The notes under the pieces are model-generated. The model had not been told where the DNA came from. It saw nothing but the letters and a program-made list of their open reading frames with translations, and made no database searches. A stretch of 42,868 nt of DNA from the NCBI GenBank assembly GCA_028122555.1, contig JAOHSH010000006.1, positions 1 through 42,868 on the forward strand, written 5' to 3'. Below are positions 1 through 7,366 of this stretch, one piece after another (position 1 is the stretch's first letter; each line of letters starts with the position of its first letter). The translations under genes were made by a program, and so were the position numbers. The DNA comes from Methylophilaceae bacterium. Lineage in GTDB: Bacteria > Pseudomonadota > Gammaproteobacteria > Burkholderiales > Methylophilaceae.

Positions 1-677
1 GCTTGAATACGTTGATCGTCTATAAGCATATCTACGACATTTTTATTACCATTTACAATATTTAAAATTCCATTTGGCAAACCTGCCTCATGAAGCAGTT
101 GCGCAATAAAAATTGTAGAACTAGGGTCTTTCTCAGAAGGTTTGAGTATAAAACAATTTCCACAGACAATAGCAAGTGGATACATCCAAAGCGGAATCAT
201 GGCTGGAAAATTAAATGGTGTAATACCTGCAACTACTCCAAGGGGATGTAATTCACTCCAACAATCTATTGATGATCCAACATTTTTACTATGCTCACCC
301 TTTAAAAATTCAGGTGCAGAACAAGCGTACTCTACATTTTCAATTCCTCTTTGGAGCTCACCCATTGCATCGTGGGAGATTTTACCGTGCTCCTCTCCGA
401 TAAGTTGGCAAATTTTATTAGAATTTTTCTCAAGTAGCTCTTTAAAGCGATACATAATTCTTGCTCGCTTAATAATGGGTGTATCTTTCCACATAGGGAA
501 TGCCTTTTCAGCACTTATAATCGCTTTTTCAACAGTTTCTTTAGTTGCTAGATTTAGGCTTCTACTTATTGAGCCTTTTGCTGGATTATAGATATCTAAA
601 CTTGACCCGCTAGAATGTTTAATTACACCGTTTATTAAATGCCCGACTGATTTTACTTCCTTTATAGCGCTAGCCAT
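1..677 (-). CDS. mmsA: CoA-acylating methylmalonate-semialdehyde dehydrogenase (N-terminal part; runs off the window)
   Basis: The first 225 residues of an aldehyde dehydrogenase superfamily protein are encoded; the rest lies before base 1. Members of this family oxidise methylmalonate or malonate semialdehyde with NAD and CoA to propionyl- or acetyl-CoA, in valine, inositol or beta-alanine breakdown. The N-terminus has the typical VGHLINGV and IYNPAKG pattern. At about residues 147-181 it has PLGVVAGITPFNFPAM and then FILKPSEKDPS, containing the conserved Asn156 of TPFNFP and the cofactor-binding Lys179. The catalytic Cys, near residue 285 in the family, is outside the window, so activity cannot be judged. 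The ATG at 675-677 follows a purine-rich GGTAGAAG. The gene is divergent from a LysR regulator 124 bases away, which is the obvious candidate regulator. Membership in the CoA-acylating branch rests on overall resemblance. Confidence 0.9.
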   Translation of the reverse strand, partial: MASAIKEVKSVGHLINGVIKHSSGSSLDIYNPAKGSISRSLNLATKETVEKAIISAEKAFPMWKDTPIIKRARIMYRFKELLEKNSNKICQLIGEEHGKISHDAMGELQRGIENVEYACSAPEFLKGEHSKNVGSSIDCWSELHPLGVVAGITPFNFPAMIPLWMYPLAIVCGNCFILKPSEKDPSSTIFIAQLLHEAGLPNGILNIVNGNKNVVDMLIDDQRIQ

Positions 678-757
678 CTTCTACCTCTTAATATTTTATA
701 TATGAATATATTATTCTTTTTATTTATGCAGTACAATACCAATATATTAATTTTCAT

Positions 758-773
758 AATGCAATTATGCATT
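758..773. promoter_or_regulatory. Inverted repeat in the mmsA/LysR divergent promoter region, possible LysR operator
   Basis: AATGCA-ATTA-TGCATT is a 6+6 perfect inverted repeat. It lies 28 bases before the LysR start codon and about 80 bases before the mmsA start, in a very AT-rich 124-base spacer. LysR proteins commonly bind dyads between themselves and a divergent target and repress their own gene. The position fits this, but the repeat is short and the local AT bias makes chance dyads common. Confidence 0.3.
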
Positions 774-801
774 TTAAAATTTAAATTTAAAAGGAAAAAA
801 A

Positions 802-1698
802 ATGCTTGATTGGAATGATCTACGGTCTTTTCTAGAGCTTGCTCGACGAGGTAAATTAACTATGGCGGGTAAAAGGTTGAATGTAGAGCCAACAACAGTT
901 GGCCGTCACATTAACCGATTAGAGACAGAGCTTGAGGTACATTTATTTGACCGTTCACCAAAAGGTTACTCCTTAAATGATGAAGGTTATAAGCTACTTC
1001 CATATGCAGAAAATATAGAAACTAAAATTAATTCGATTTATCAATCCATTTCAGGAACAGATACTGTCTTAACTGGAACCGTAAGAATGGCTGTACCAGA
1101 GGGATTAGGAATAGGAGTTATTTCGAAATATATTAAGGATTTTAAAGAGCAACATCCAGCTATTGAGCTAGAATTAGTTGCAGATACTAGATCTAGAAGC
1201 TTATCTAAGCGGGAGGCTGATATTGCTATTACATTAGCTAGGCCTTCAACAGGAAGATTAATCGCTTGGAAATTAGGAGAATATAGGCTTGCTTTATATG
1301 CTAGCCAAGAATACTTGAATAATAATAGTAAAATTAAATCTGTAAAAGATTTAACGCAACACTCATTTATCAGCTATATTGATGATCTTATTGAATTCCC
1401 TCAATTAAAGTATATGCAAGATTTACTTCATGAAGTAAATATTGTATTCAGAAGTAGTTCCTTACAAGCCCAATACCAGGCGGTTATTGATGGTATTGGG
1501 CTTGCTTTGTTGCACGGTTTTGTAGCAGCAGATGACAAAAAATTACAAGTAATTTTATCAAAAAAAATATTTGCTACTCGAGAGTATTGGATGGTTGTTC
1601 ATGAAGATTTATATAAATTAGCTCGTGTTCAAGCAGTTAGTAGATTTTTTACTGATGTAATTAAAAAAGAACAAGATCGACTGATGAGAATTGCCTAA
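802..1698 (+). CDS. LysR-family transcriptional regulator
   Basis: This 298-residue protein has the usual LysR length and layout. A winged helix-turn-helix fills about residues 1-62 (LARRGKLTMAGKRLNVEPTT, then VGRHINRLETELEVHLFDR). A linker helix follows, then a periplasmic-binding-protein-like effector domain from about residue 90 (GTVRMAVPEGLGIGVI) to the end. The ATG is preceded by AAAAGGAA at a suitable distance. The gene is divergent from mmsA and 47 bases upstream of a deacetylase-family gene on the same strand, so it may control either or both. In many bacteria mmsA is controlled by an AraC-type MmsR; a LysR neighbour suggests different wiring here. The effector cannot be predicted from sequence. 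Confidence 0.93.
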   Translation: MLDWNDLRSFLELARRGKLTMAGKRLNVEPTTVGRHINRLETELEVHLFDRSPKGYSLNDEGYKLLPYAENIETKINSIYQSISGTDTVLTGTVRMAVPEGLGIGVISKYIKDFKEQHPAIELELVADTRSRSLSKREADIAITLARPSTGRLIAWKLGEYRLALYASQEYLNNNSKIKSVKDLTQHSFISYIDDLIEFPQLKYMQDLLHEVNIVFRSSSLQAQYQAVIDGIGLALLHGFVAADDKKLQVILSKKIFATREYWMVVHEDLYKLARVQAVSRFFTDVIKKEQDRLMRIA

Positions 1699-1745
1699 AA
1701 CTATTAAAATAAAAAAACAAACATGCTTATTATAAAATATTAAAA

Positions 1746-2774
1746 ATGAAAACTTTGTTACTTAGTATTATTTTACTTTTTACTGCAAATAATCTTGTTG
1801 GTGAAAATATAAACAATAAAAACAAGGTAGCAGTTTTATATAGCGATGAATTTTTATTACACGATACAGGCTTAGGCCATCCAGAAAATCCAGAAAGATT
1901 ATCTAAAGTAGTAAATGGGATTAAAAATAATAAATCTCTAACCTCTTTTCTATTATGGCCTAAGATTAAAAAATCTAGTATTGAAGAAATACAGCTTGTA
2001 CATACTCAGAAATATGTAGACCTAGTAGCTCGTGAAATTTCAATGATAAAATCAAATGATACATCTTTCTTATCTACTGGTGATACAGCAATTTCAAAAC
2101 ATTCTAATGAAGTTGCAAAATTAGCAGTTGGTGCAGGTATAACTGGAGCAGATGAAATAATGAAAGGTAATGTTTCCTCAGCCTTTGCAATAGTAAGGCC
2201 ACCAGGGCATCATGCATCAGCTTCAAGAGGAATGGGTTTTTGTATCTACAATAATATAGCTATTGTTGCTCGTTATTTGCAAGAACAGCATGGTTTTAAA
2301 AGAATATTAATTGTAGATTTTGATGTGCATCATGGTAATGGAACACAAGATATCTTCTATGATGATGATTCTGTTTTTTACTTTAGTGTTCATCAACATC
2401 CTCTATACCCCAAGACTGGTAGACCAAATGAAACTGGAATTGGTAAAGGTAAGGGTTTTACCTTAAATGTAGATGTCCCTGAAGGTTCTGGAGATAAAAT
2501 ATTTTTAGATGCTTTTAGAAATCAACTCAATCCAGCTATGGATAAGTATAAACCTGAATTTATTCTTATATCTGCAGGATTTGATGCTCATAAAGGTGAC
2601 TTATTGGGACAATTAAATTATACATCGAATGGTTTTAGACAGGTTGCTTTAGAACTAAAAGGTATTGCTGAGAAATATGCTGCTGGAAGAACTTTATATA
2701 TGTTGGAAGGTGGATATGTTGCTGATAATATCTCGCAATCTGTAAATGAAATACTTGGTGTTTTGATAAAATAA
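1746..2774 (+). CDS. Histone deacetylase/acetylpolyamine amidohydrolase family protein with signal peptide
   Basis: This is a zinc-dependent deacetylase of the arginase/HDAC fold, 342 residues. Family motifs appear in order: GHPENPERL (44-52), RPPGHHA (151-157, active-site His155-His156), GFCIYNN (164-170), DFDVHHGNGT (191-200, zinc ligands Asp193 and His195), SAGFD (276-280, third ligand Asp280), and EGGY (321-324, transition-state Tyr324). The catalytic set is therefore complete. The N-terminus, MKTLLLSIILLFTANNLVGE, looks like a Sec signal peptide, so the enzyme is probably periplasmic, unlike typical cytosolic bacterial homologues. Likely substrates for the family are acetylated polyamines or other N-acetyl amines; the real one is unknown. 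There is no clear Shine-Dalgarno before the ATG. An internal ATG would remove the signal peptide but also sits upstream of the core motifs. Confidence 0.9.
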   Translation: MKTLLLSIILLFTANNLVGENINNKNKVAVLYSDEFLLHDTGLGHPENPERLSKVVNGIKNNKSLTSFLLWPKIKKSSIEEIQLVHTQKYVDLVAREISMIKSNDTSFLSTGDTAISKHSNEVAKLAVGAGITGADEIMKGNVSSAFAIVRPPGHHASASRGMGFCIYNNIAIVARYLQEQHGFKRILIVDFDVHHGNGTQDIFYDDDSVFYFSVHQHPLYPKTGRPNETGIGKGKGFTLNVDVPEGSGDKIFLDAFRNQLNPAMDKYKPEFILISAGFDAHKGDLLGQLNYTSNGFRQVALELKGIAEKYAAGRTLYMLEGGYVADNISQSVNEILGVLIK

Positions 2775-2812
2775 ATAAATAATCAATCGAAATTTTTTTT
2801 TGGTACTCAAGG

Positions 2813-2818
2813 TATAAT
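2813..2818 (+). promoter_or_regulatory. -10 box for tRNA-Lys
   Basis: A perfect TATAAT lies 21 bases before the first base of the tRNA, leaving room for a short 5' leader. No good -35 hexamer is seen; a T-tract (about 2793-2801) sits in its place. Confidence 0.5.
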
Positions 2819-2839
2819 GTTTTTCGGTAAATCAATTTT

Positions 2840-2915
2840 GGGGGATTAGCTCAGTTGGTAGAGCAGTTGACTCTTAATCAATTTGTCGCGAGTTCGAACC
2901 TCGCATCCCCTACCA
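2840..2915 (+). tRNA. tRNA-Lys (anticodon CTT)
   Basis: A complete 76-base cloverleaf can be folded by hand. The acceptor stem is GGGGGAT/ATCCCCT with a G1-T72 wobble. The D arm is GCTC-AGTTGGTA-GAGC. The anticodon arm is GTTGA-CTCTTAA-TCAAT with anticodon CTT at 2873-2875, reading AAG. The T arm is GCGAG-TTCGAAC-CTCGC, and CCA is encoded at 2913-2915. In such an AT-rich genome AAG codons are the minority, so this CTT isoacceptor probably supplements a TTT tRNA elsewhere. Confidence 0.97.
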
Positions 2916-2917
2916 AC

Positions 2918-2983
2918 TTATTTTGGCACCTTTTCTTTTTTTGGCTTTCCTTTCGACTCTTTTTTCTTATCACGATTACCCAT
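2918..2983 (-). CDS. Very small Lys-rich protein (21 residues)
   Basis: A 22-codon reading frame begins with ATG at 2981-2983 and ends with TAA two bases from the tRNA 3' end on the opposite strand. The peptide starts MGNRDKKKE and has 9 Lys plus one Arg in 21 residues, with no hydrophobic segment. A clear AGGAG lies upstream, but 12 bases from the ATG, which is longer than optimal. Short basic peptides of this kind are plausible nucleic-acid or ribosome-associated proteins, but that is inference, and I cannot name a family with certainty. In AT-rich DNA an A-rich frame gives Lys codons by chance, so the case rests on the Shine-Dalgarno and the tidy fit between neighbours. Confidence 0.45.
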   Translation of the reverse strand: MGNRDKKKESKGKPKKEKVPK

Positions 2984-3036
2984 AAAAATAATTTTCTCCT
3001 AATTTAATTCAATATCACAACTTATAATTTACTATC

Positions 3037-3261
3037 TTAACGATGGTATTCCTGATGTTCTTTAGTTAAATCGCCCTCTTCTATTGTAAATTCCATTCCA
3101 GACATTGATCCAACGTAAACACCATTTCTATATTGAAGATATATTTTAACTGTATTTAATGATACTTCCATATGACTTTTGGGTTTAATATCTAAAATAT
3201 AGCCCGTCACAGATTTTCCATTATCTGTGCACGTAATTTTTATTTCGTCCAAATTATTCAT
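3037..3261 (-). CDS. Small conserved-looking protein coupled to the molybdopterin oxidoreductase
   Basis: This is a 74-residue protein that I do not recognise. It has no signal peptide or membrane segment and looks beta-rich (EIKITCTDNGKSVTGYILDI, then VKIYLQYRNGVYVGSMSG), with a charged tail ending in EYHR. Its ATG overlaps the TAA stop of the upstream oxidoreductase by one base (TAATG), a classic translational-coupling arrangement, so the two are very likely made together. By position it could be a partner, chaperone or assembly factor for the Mo enzyme, but no motif shows this. It holds a single Cys, so it is not an iron-sulfur protein. Confidence 0.75.
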   Translation of the reverse strand: MNNLDEIKITCTDNGKSVTGYILDIKPKSHMEVSLNTVKIYLQYRNGVYVGSMSGMEFTIEEGDLTKEHQEYHR

Positions 3262-5390
3262 TAAATAGTTTGTATCTCAACTAAACAATCATGAGAAGTT
3301 TGTGCATTACCCATATCACCAAGAGCGCTAGAACTAACTGAATTTACAGTGCCGTTATTAAGCTGCCTCCAGTAACCAAGAGTAGCAACGACAACGCCTT
3401 TATTAACATCAGAAGTTATCTTAGCTAATGCGTCAAATGAACCCCTATCATTAAAAACCTTTACCATTTCACCCTCTTGAATACCTCTATCCATAGCATC
3501 GGCTTGATTTATAAGGATAAATTGCTCTCCCTGGCCCTTAAGCTTATTATCAATATTTGCGTAGCATGAATTTATAAAACCATGACTTTTAGGCGCTAAA
3601 ATATTTAATGGAAATTTTTTAAATAATTCTGGGTTAGCTAATGCTGTCTCTTTTGATGAAATATAATCTGGAAGCTCAGGAATATCCTGACCAGGCTGAA
3701 AGTCTTCATACATTTGTCTAAATGGCCCAGCTACAAAATTTTTAGCTCCAATTAACCTAAATTCACATTTGCCTGATGGAGTTGGAAAATTACCTTCTTT
3801 ATGTGGGGCACGATCATCTTTTGTACCCACATTCAAGCGAGCATAACCATTTTTTTTCATATAATTTAAATCAATTCCTTCACAAGCTGGTGAATCCCAA
3901 TCAATGTAATTCTCCAAACATTCGCTATCGTTCCATTTAAAATTATCTTCTTCGAATCCAAAACGTTTAGCCAATCTTCTAAAAATTTCATTATTTGGAA
4001 TAGCTTCACCCGGTGATTCGACACACTTAGTATTGTACGTAAGATATAAATGTCCCCATGAAAGTATCATATCTTCCTGTTCGGCTCCCATAGAAGCTGG
4101 CAAAATAATATCAGCATAGGCTGCTGTATCAGATATAAAATGTTCCGCCGATACTAAAAATAAATCATTCCTTTGAAGTCCTTTAAGGATCTTGTCAGTT
4201 TCGGTTGATTGTGTAACTGGATTAGTATTCCAACACATCATAGACTTAATTGGTACTTTGAGTTTTTGTTCACCAATTAAAACTTTACCCAATTGAAGAT
4301 TATTTACCACTTGAGTCCCTTTAGGTATCAAATCAGGCCTACAAATTACATCGAATTTATAAGGATGCTCCCATACTGGGAATTGAAGAATCCCTCCTCC
4401 CACATGGCGCCATGCCCCAGTTAATGCTGGAAGTGATGTGACTGCTCTAATTGTTTGACTTCCACCCCAACTTTTTTCTAACGCTACACCAATTCTAATT
4501 GCTGACGGTTGATGGTTAGCATATTCTCTTGCGAATTTTCGAATATCCTCTGCTGTTATTCCTGTAATTTCTGATGCCCATTCAGGAGTTCTTTCTTTAG
4601 CCTTTTCAGCTAATTCTGGAAAACCTATTGTATATTTATCAATATAATCTTGATCTACTAAATCTTCATCAATAATTACATTCATCATTGCCATTGCAAG
4701 GGCTCCATCTGTGCCTGGTTTTGGAGTAATATGCCAATCAGCTTCTTTAGCTGTTTTAGAAGCATAGGAGTCGATTACAACAACTTTAGCACCTTTCTTT
4801 TGTGCTTCTTTAATGATATGCCAGTGATGAAGGTTTGTACTTACTGAATTACATGCCCATACGATAATATATTTAGAATGAATGAAGCTTTCCGGATCTA
4901 CTCCTGCTGTTGGGCCAACAGTAAGTAACCATGCTGTAGCTGAACCCTCACCACAGAAAGTTCTCTCAGTCACTGTTGCACCTAGTCTTGCAAAAAAGGC
5001 ATCGCCACCATTTAGCCCATGAACTAATCCTTGATTACCTAAATAGCTATTAGGCATAATAGCTTGTGGCCCATACTCGTCAATTATTGATTTCCATTTG
5101 GTTGTTATTTCATCTAAGGCCTCATCCCAAGTAATTCTTTCGAACTGCATACTTCCTTTTGGTCCAATTCTTCTTTGGGGATATAGAACTCTATCAGGAT
5201 GGTAATGGCGTTTTTCGTAATCTTTAAGCTTTACACAAAGACCACCTCTAGTCATTGGGTGATCTTGATTTCCTTTAACACTTTTTAGTTTGCCATCTTG
5301 AACTTCATAAACCATTGAACATGTGTCTGGACAATCATGAGGGCAACCTCCGTGAAATTTTTTAATACCATTTGAAGAAAAATCATCCAT
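3261..5390 (-). CDS. Molybdopterin-dependent oxidoreductase (DMSO reductase superfamily)
   Basis: A 709-residue catalytic-type subunit of the BisC/formate dehydrogenase-like group. The N-terminal [4Fe-4S] site is Cys16, Cys20, Cys24 and Cys52 (GGCPHDCPDTCS, then GGLCVK). The molybdopterin domains follow, with TERTFCGEGSATAW at 141-154; Cys146 is the best candidate molybdenum ligand by position. The C-terminal part has the dinucleotide-binding barrel (about 590-709, FPLNILAPKSHGFINS). There is no twin-arginine signal, so it should be cytosolic. No iron-sulfur electron-transfer subunit, membrane anchor or cofactor insertion chaperone is nearby; only the 74-residue gene is coupled to it. The substrate cannot be assigned: formate, sulfur or N-oxide compounds, or hydroxylated or nitrated organics are all possible for the superfamily. 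Confidence 0.93.
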   Translation of the reverse strand: MDDFSSNGIKKFHGGCPHDCPDTCSMVYEVQDGKLKSVKGNQDHPMTRGGLCVKLKDYEKRHYHPDRVLYPQRRIGPKGSMQFERITWDEALDEITTKWKSIIDEYGPQAIMPNSYLGNQGLVHGLNGGDAFFARLGATVTERTFCGEGSATAWLLTVGPTAGVDPESFIHSKYIIVWACNSVSTNLHHWHIIKEAQKKGAKVVVIDSYASKTAKEADWHITPKPGTDGALAMAMMNVIIDEDLVDQDYIDKYTIGFPELAEKAKERTPEWASEITGITAEDIRKFAREYANHQPSAIRIGVALEKSWGGSQTIRAVTSLPALTGAWRHVGGGILQFPVWEHPYKFDVICRPDLIPKGTQVVNNLQLGKVLIGEQKLKVPIKSMMCWNTNPVTQSTETDKILKGLQRNDLFLVSAEHFISDTAAYADIILPASMGAEQEDMILSWGHLYLTYNTKCVESPGEAIPNNEIFRRLAKRFGFEEDNFKWNDSECLENYIDWDSPACEGIDLNYMKKNGYARLNVGTKDDRAPHKEGNFPTPSGKCEFRLIGAKNFVAGPFRQMYEDFQPGQDIPELPDYISSKETALANPELFKKFPLNILAPKSHGFINSCYANIDNKLKGQGEQFILINQADAMDRGIQEGEMVKVFNDRGSFDALAKITSDVNKGVVVATLGYWRQLNNGTVNSVSSSALGDMGNAQTSHDCLVEIQTI

Positions 5391-5497
5391 TACCTTAACT
5401 CCTATTTAAAGTAAACAATTTAGAGATTAATCTTAATAAATAAAAATTACAAGTAAGAGTAAATAAAAAATAAGAATAAAATAAGAAGAAATAAGGG

Positions 5498-5526
5498 TTG
5501 ACAGTAAAAAGTTCGTGAGTCATTGT
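5498..5526 (+). promoter_or_regulatory. Candidate promoter for the DUF1097 gene
   Basis: A perfect TTGACA at 5498-5503 is followed after 17 bases by CATTGT at 5521-5526, a poor -10 (3 of 6 matches to TATAAT). It lies in the 277-base divergent spacer 5391-5667. That spacer also has to hold the oxidoreductase promoter and would leave an mRNA leader of about 135 bases before the DUF1097 start. Nothing else in the spacer is recognisable. Confidence 0.35.
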
Positions 5527-5667
5527 AGAGAAATACTTTTTTTGTAGCTTAGATGTGAGTGCAATTTAAGTAATGTAAAAATCATTTAATTTTGTCGGTT
5601 AAGTGCTAATTAATTAAATTTAATCGATGATTAAAATATTAATTTAACTTCAACAGGAGGAAGTAGA

Positions 5668-6138
5668 ATGAAAAATGCATTAGGAGTAAGTTTAGGTATT
5701 TGTGCTTTAGTGTGGACCTACATAGCACTTTTTGTATTAGGTGATTATGTTCAAGTATGGGGTGGTTTTATTGCTTGGGGTGCTTACTTTACAATAACTA
5801 AAGACGCTTTACCACAAACTATGATCGCGACAATTTATGGTTCAATATTGGCTGCTGTCGCAGTTATTCTTCATGGTTACCTTGGAGTGGTTGGAGATCT
5901 TGCATGGCCTGTAGCTGTAGGTATTACAGTATGGGGCTTAACTGCACTTCCAAAATGTCCAAATATTCCTGCTAACGTATTTGGTTATGCAGCAACGTTC
6001 GGATTTATGCTTCTAGCAAGTAATATGGAAGTTATGGCAACTGATTTCTCAAACCCTGTAATTATGATGTCTGTTTCATTTATTCTTGGCTCAATCGCTG
6101 GACTAGCTTCGCAAAAAGTAGCTGGTATGATGGGATAG
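5668..6138 (+). CDS. DUF1097 family inner-membrane protein
   Basis: A 156-residue, very hydrophobic protein with about five membrane-spanning segments (roughly 3-25, 29-50, 54-75, 78-118 in part, and 130-152). It resembles the DUF1097 family, which includes E. coli YcdZ; the pattern WGGFIAWGAYF and the late PANVFGYAATFGFML are in keeping. Function is unknown for the family. The ATG is preceded by AGGAGGAAGTAG, the strongest ribosome-binding site in the window, and the gene ends at a clear terminator, so it is a well-expressed single-gene unit. It is divergent from the Mo oxidoreductase, which may or may not be relevant. A channel or small-solute transporter role is conceivable but not shown. 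Confidence 0.85.
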   Translation: MKNALGVSLGICALVWTYIALFVLGDYVQVWGGFIAWGAYFTITKDALPQTMIATIYGSILAAVAVILHGYLGVVGDLAWPVAVGITVWGLTALPKCPNIPANVFGYAATFGFMLLASNMEVMATDFSNPVIMMSVSFILGSIAGLASQKVAGMMG

Positions 6139-6169
6139 AAAAGTTACAAATAATTAAAGAAGATTTTTT

Positions 6170-6200
6170 AAAAAACCACTCTTTCAAGGGTGGTTTTTTT
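6170..6200. terminator. Bidirectional intrinsic terminator
   Basis: ACCAC at 6175-6179 and GTGGT at 6190-6194 form the base of a hairpin that extends inward with CTT/AAG-type pairs. It is flanked by a run of A on the left and eight T on the right. It can stop both the DUF1097 transcript and the long minus-strand operon that ends at 6200. Confidence 0.85.
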
Positions 6201-6580
6201 TATTGATTAAAAAATCCTATATTTTCAACACGGTCGTTAATAAGAGTTAATTCAACTTTAAGATAAGTTTTTTTAGGGGAGTATTCAACAATATTTTTGA
6301 AGTACCACATTTCAATTTTACTTTTTTTATTTGGATTTCTCTTATCAACTGTTGGTCGACCTATGACAGAGCTTGCACCTTTTGGCTTAATAGCTATTTC
6401 TTTACTATCAGGTTTACCTAAATATTTGAGAACTCTAGATTTTGGTTTGCCGCTAAAAAGAGATATAAATTCATCTTCTGTAAATATTCTTTTCTGTTTT
6501 TCATGCTGGTCTGCATTTATATTTAACGATAAAGCTAATAGCATTATTAGAGTAAAAATAGATTTTAACTTATATTTCAT
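6200..6580 (-). CDS. Small exported protein, possibly BamE/SmpA-like fold
   Basis: A 126-residue protein with a signal peptide (MKYKLKSIFTLIMLLALSLN, probable cleavage after INA near residue 23) and no lipobox Cys, so likely periplasmic. The mature part has SGKPKSRVLKYLGKPDSKE, then EMWYFKN and LKVELTLINDRVENIGFF. This helix, 'LGxPxxxE', aromatic strand and final strand order resembles SmpA/OmlA (BamE-like) domains. That resemblance is only a pattern impression. It is the last gene of the fab-tatD operon, 15 bases after the PhnP-like gene, and its stop overlaps the terminator region. Confidence 0.75.
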   Translation of the reverse strand: MKYKLKSIFTLIMLLALSLNINADQHEKQKRIFTEDEFISLFSGKPKSRVLKYLGKPDSKEIAIKPKGASSVIGRPTVDKRNPNKKSKIEMWYFKNIVEYSPKKTYLKVELTLINDRVENIGFFNQ

Positions 6581-6595
6581 ATCAAATCCTTATCT

Positions 6596-7366
6596 TCAAT
6601 TAATTTGTAATTTTAAACCATCGTAACCGACATAAATACCCTCTGGCAAAATATTTTTTAATGACTCATATTCTAATGTGTGCATCATATGAATCAAATA
6701 TGTTTCTTTTGCATTAATCTTTTTCGCAATTTCAATACTTTCTGAAAATGAGAGATGAGTAAAATGGGGTTCCATTCTTAAACAATCAAGCAGTAGAACA
6801 TCAATACCCCCTAAAAGTTTCATTGATTTCTCAGATACTTCAGAGGCATCAGTTATATAGCCAAGATTTCCTACGCGATAGCCATTAATATTAGCCCTAC
6901 CATGCCTAATCGGTATAGGAACAATTTTTTCATTAAAAATTTCAAACGGCTTAGTAATCACAATTGGTTTAAGGACTGGTATTTCCCAAAAATTTTTTGG
7001 CTCAATCATTGCATACTTAAATTTATTAGTTAGTTGGTCAATAACATCTTGATTTCCATAAAGAGGTATTTGGATTTTATTAATTTGACAAAATGCCCTC
7101 AAATCATCAATACCATGACAATGATCAGCGTGTGCATGAGTAAAAAGAACTGCATCAACCTTTGTGATTGATTCTCTTAAAGATTGTTGCCTTAAATCTG
7201 GACTAGTATCAATAAGTATATTTTTACCATTTTTAAGTGTTATTAAGCTTGAGCATCTAGTTCTTGTATTTTTAGGATTGATTGATAAACAAGTTTTACA
7301 TTTGCAGCCAACAACAGGAGTTCCTGCACTTGAACCTGAACCAAGAATGGTTAGAGTATTTTGCAT
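6596..7366 (-). CDS. Metallo-beta-lactamase-fold hydrolase, PhnP-like
   Basis: A 256-residue MBL-fold protein. The metal motif THAHADHCHG (76-85) gives His77, His79, Asp81 and His82; further ligands are likely in LLLDCLRME and LIHMMH near the C-terminus. The N-terminal GCKCKTC (20-26, Cys21, Cys23, Cys26) matches the structural zinc site known from PhnP phosphodiesterases, so a phosphodiesterase role is the best guess. No phosphonate (phn) genes are nearby; a gene like this after tatD is common in proteobacteria and is probably a housekeeping hydrolase. It overlaps the end of tatD by 16 bases, indicating coupled translation. Confidence 0.9.
   Translation of the reverse strand: MQNTLTILGSGSSAGTPVVGCKCKTCLSINPKNTRTRCSSLITLKNGKNILIDTSPDLRQQSLRESITKVDAVLFTHAHADHCHGIDDLRAFCQINKIQIPLYGNQDVIDQLTNKFKYAMIEPKNFWEIPVLKPIVITKPFEIFNEKIVPIPIRHGRANINGYRVGNLGYITDASEVSEKSMKLLGGIDVLLLDCLRMEPHFTHLSFSESIEIAKKINAKETYLIHMMHTLEYESLKNILPEGIYVGYDGLKLQIN

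Noticed and set aside
332-514. 60-residue minus-strand ORF
   Set aside because: Out-of-frame shadow within mmsA with no motif or ribosome site.
142-591. 149-residue plus-strand ORF
   Set aside because: Antisense shadow of the mmsA coding frame, which matches a known family throughout.
3261-5390. Possible selenocysteine enzyme (formate dehydrogenase type)
   Set aside because: There is no in-frame TGA; position 146 is Cys.
5391-5497. A-rich tract with repeated AATAA-like units upstream of the Mo enzyme
   Set aside because: Looks like low-complexity AT-rich spacer; no regular period or dyad strong enough to call a repeat or operator.
6297-6626. 109-residue plus-strand ORF
   Set aside because: Antisense to the small exported protein gene, which has a signal peptide and operon context.
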